This document shows positions 62,896 through 64,000 of a stretch of DNA of 64,000 nucleotides, in pieces. The notes under the pieces are model-generated. The model was given only the letters and a program-made list of their open reading frames with translations. It was not told where the DNA came from and made no database searches. How positions within the stretch are numbered: the first letter of the stretch is position 1; every line of letters begins with the position of its first letter. The position numbers and the translations under genes are program-made. Location: the NCBI RefSeq assembly GCF_036327005.1, contig NZ_JAUGZK010000013.1, forward strand, positions 1 to 64,000, written 5' to 3'. This DNA comes from Alkalimonas mucilaginosa. GTDB taxonomy: Bacteria; Pseudomonadota; Gammaproteobacteria; Enterobacterales; Alteromonadaceae.

Positions 62896-63315
62896 ATGAT
62901 AGCGATCAATGACCAGTTCGAGTTGGCAGAGGATGAGTTGGAGTGGCAGTTTATCCGTGCCAGTGGCCCGGGTGGCCAGCATGTTAATAAAACCTCGACC
63001 GCGGTGCAGCTGGTACTGGATATACGGGGCAGCTCGCTGCCGGATTGGTTGAAACAGCGGTTGCTGAACCGGGCCGATCACCGTATTACCCAAAGTGGCA
63101 AAATTCTGATTAAGTGCCAGCAAAGTCGTAGTCAGGAGCAAAACCGGGAACAGGCACTGGCGCAGCTGATCCAGTTGTTGGCTGCGGCCTCGGTGCAGCA
63201 GAAAAAACGCACCGCCACCAAGCCAACCTATGGCAGCCAGCAACGGCGCATTCAGCAGAAAAAGCAGCGTGGTGCTACCAAGGCGCTGCGTCAGGGCAAA
63301 CCAAAGCTGGAATAG
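62896..63315 (+). CDS. arfB: Alternative ribosome-rescue factor ArfB (YaeJ)
   Basis: ArfB hydrolyses peptidyl-tRNA on stalled ribosomes that lack a stop codon. The 139-residue product has the catalytic GGQ in ASGPGGQHVNKTSTAVQL and a basic unstructured C-terminal tail (QQRRIQQKKQRGATKALRQG) that enters the mRNA channel. The start at 62896 follows GGAGGA; the ORF opens 17 codons earlier. No tmRNA gene is visible in the window. Confidence 0.93.
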   Translation: MIAINDQFELAEDELEWQFIRASGPGGQHVNKTSTAVQLVLDIRGSSLPDWLKQRLLNRADHRITQSGKILIKCQQSRSQEQNREQALAQLIQLLAAASVQQKKRTATKPTYGSQQRRIQQKKQRGATKALRQGKPKLE

Positions 63316-63320
63316 CCCTG

Positions 63321-64000
63321 TTATTGTGCCTTTATTTGCCGAACCTGATAGCCACGCTCTGCCAGCAAGTCCAGCACATTGTCTGGTCCTGCCAGATGCA
63401 GAGCGCCTACCAGCACAAATTCAACTTGTGGGGTTTGCAGCATGGCATCGATTTGCTCTACCCAGTCCTGGTTACGTTCGGTGAGCAGTCGCTGATAAAA
63501 ACGCTGGCCAACTTCGGTGTCCTGCATCTCGCTGACCAGCCCGGACAGAGCCTCGCGATCACCACTGCGCCAGGCAGCAAGTGTTTGCTGCATAAAGTGC
63601 TCGGTATCATCCAGTTGGTCCAGATTTTGTACTAGCCAATCGTCTTCAAAGCCATCAGAGACCGAAAAAAGCAGAGCAAATTGCTGCTCCAGTGTTTCTA
63701 AAAAGCCTTTACTTTTGCCATCTTGAGCCCCTTTTTTATAAAAGTACATATCGACACCGTCACCCGCCATACCTAGTTGCTGCAGTTTAAACTGCATCAT
63801 TTGTACCAGTACAAAGTCTGGTTTAAAGGCTGCCAGGGCTGTGATATCAATGCCCAAATCCGCTGCTGCCTGTTGCAGTCTCTGGTAGCTTTCCTGGCTA
63901 AGCACTGAGTTGAGCGTTCGGCCATCCTGGTACATGGCATAGCTCAGCATCAGGGGACCAATGCTTGGATCCGACAGCTTGCTGATATCAATTTCAAATA
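63321..64000 (-). CDS. TraB/GumN family protein (partial)
   Basis: The visible C-terminal 226 codons belong to the TraB/GumN family (also called Tiki-like). The frame is open to the right edge (FEIDISKLSDPSIGPLM continues into the first ATG at 63950), so the true start lies outside the window. Conserved features are FLETLEQQFALLF, a repeated acidic helix, and FVLVGALHLAGPDNVLDLL, whose GxxH is family-typical. Members are often secreted; some are metalloprotease-like. The gene converges with arfB with a 5-base gap. Confidence 0.82.
   Translation of the reverse strand, partial: FEIDISKLSDPSIGPLMLSYAMYQDGRTLNSVLSQESYQRLQQAAADLGIDITALAAFKPDFVLVQMMQFKLQQLGMAGDGVDMYFYKKGAQDGKSKGFLETLEQQFALLFSVSDGFEDDWLVQNLDQLDDTEHFMQQTLAAWRSGDREALSGLVSEMQDTEVGQRFYQRLLTERNQDWVEQIDAMLQTPQVEFVLVGALHLAGPDNVLDLLAERGYQVRQIKAQ

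Overview
The window reads as chromosome from a gammaproteobacterium of the Alteromonadales type; a Rheinheimera/Alishewanella-like genus is my inference from protein flavour and was not tested by any search. The left third keeps an enterobacterial-like housekeeping order on the minus strand, lptM-lysA-dapF-DUF484-xerC-yigB-uvrD-tmcA. Many of the reading frames overlap by 1 to 11 bases. Beside it on the plus strand lies the haem operon hemC-hemD-hemX-hemY. In E. coli, cyaY and cyaA sit between lptM and hemC. Here only a broken remnant of cyaY is visible and an esterase gene takes the place of cyaA.

From about 16 to 34 kb the window holds metabolic, envelope and signalling genes: a DNA-deoxyinosine glycosylase, a cyanophycinase-like lipoprotein, fadM, a ubiD-ferredoxin-fre electron-transfer cluster, an EAL protein, two TonB-dependent receptors flanking a cystathionine beta-lyase, a membrane diguanylate cyclase coupled to a small molybdopterin-binding-fold protein, yaeQ, a methionine-rich secreted protein, a small heat-shock protein and an outer-membrane barrel.

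From 34.6 to 46.9 kb lies a complete type I-F CRISPR-Cas locus: cas1, the cas2-3 fusion, csy1, csy2, csy3 and csy4. It is followed by a terminator, a leader with a consensus IHF site, and an array of 64 full repeats plus one degenerate terminal repeat (64 spacers). The cas genes look more A+T-rich than their neighbours by eye. Two leader-proximal spacers are near-identical, differing only at synonymous positions of one shared reading frame. A run of EcoRI-core palindromes follows the array.

From 47 to 60 kb are small conserved families (TIGR02647, CLCA_X, DUF2237), an HD-GYP protein, an ECF sigma factor fused to a membrane domain with an adjacent lipase-like hydrolase, a lone CBM48-type protein, a Cache-domain chemoreceptor, a broken S9 peptidase next to a multi-pass membrane protein with twin operator-like palindromes, dbpA, and an operon joining an acetyl-CoA hydrolase/GNAT fusion to an HDAC-family deacetylase.

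The best candidate for an undescribed system is the four-gene plus-strand cassette at 60.3 to 62.7 kb. Three consecutive proteins, one apparently cytoplasmic and two exported, share a divergent domain marked by a [DN]WD motif and a later Cys plus acidic motif. They follow a protein whose N-terminus resembles a small Sm-like beta barrel. The window closes with arfB and a TraB/GumN-family gene that runs off the right edge. I saw no tRNA or rRNA genes, insertion sequences or prophage genes.
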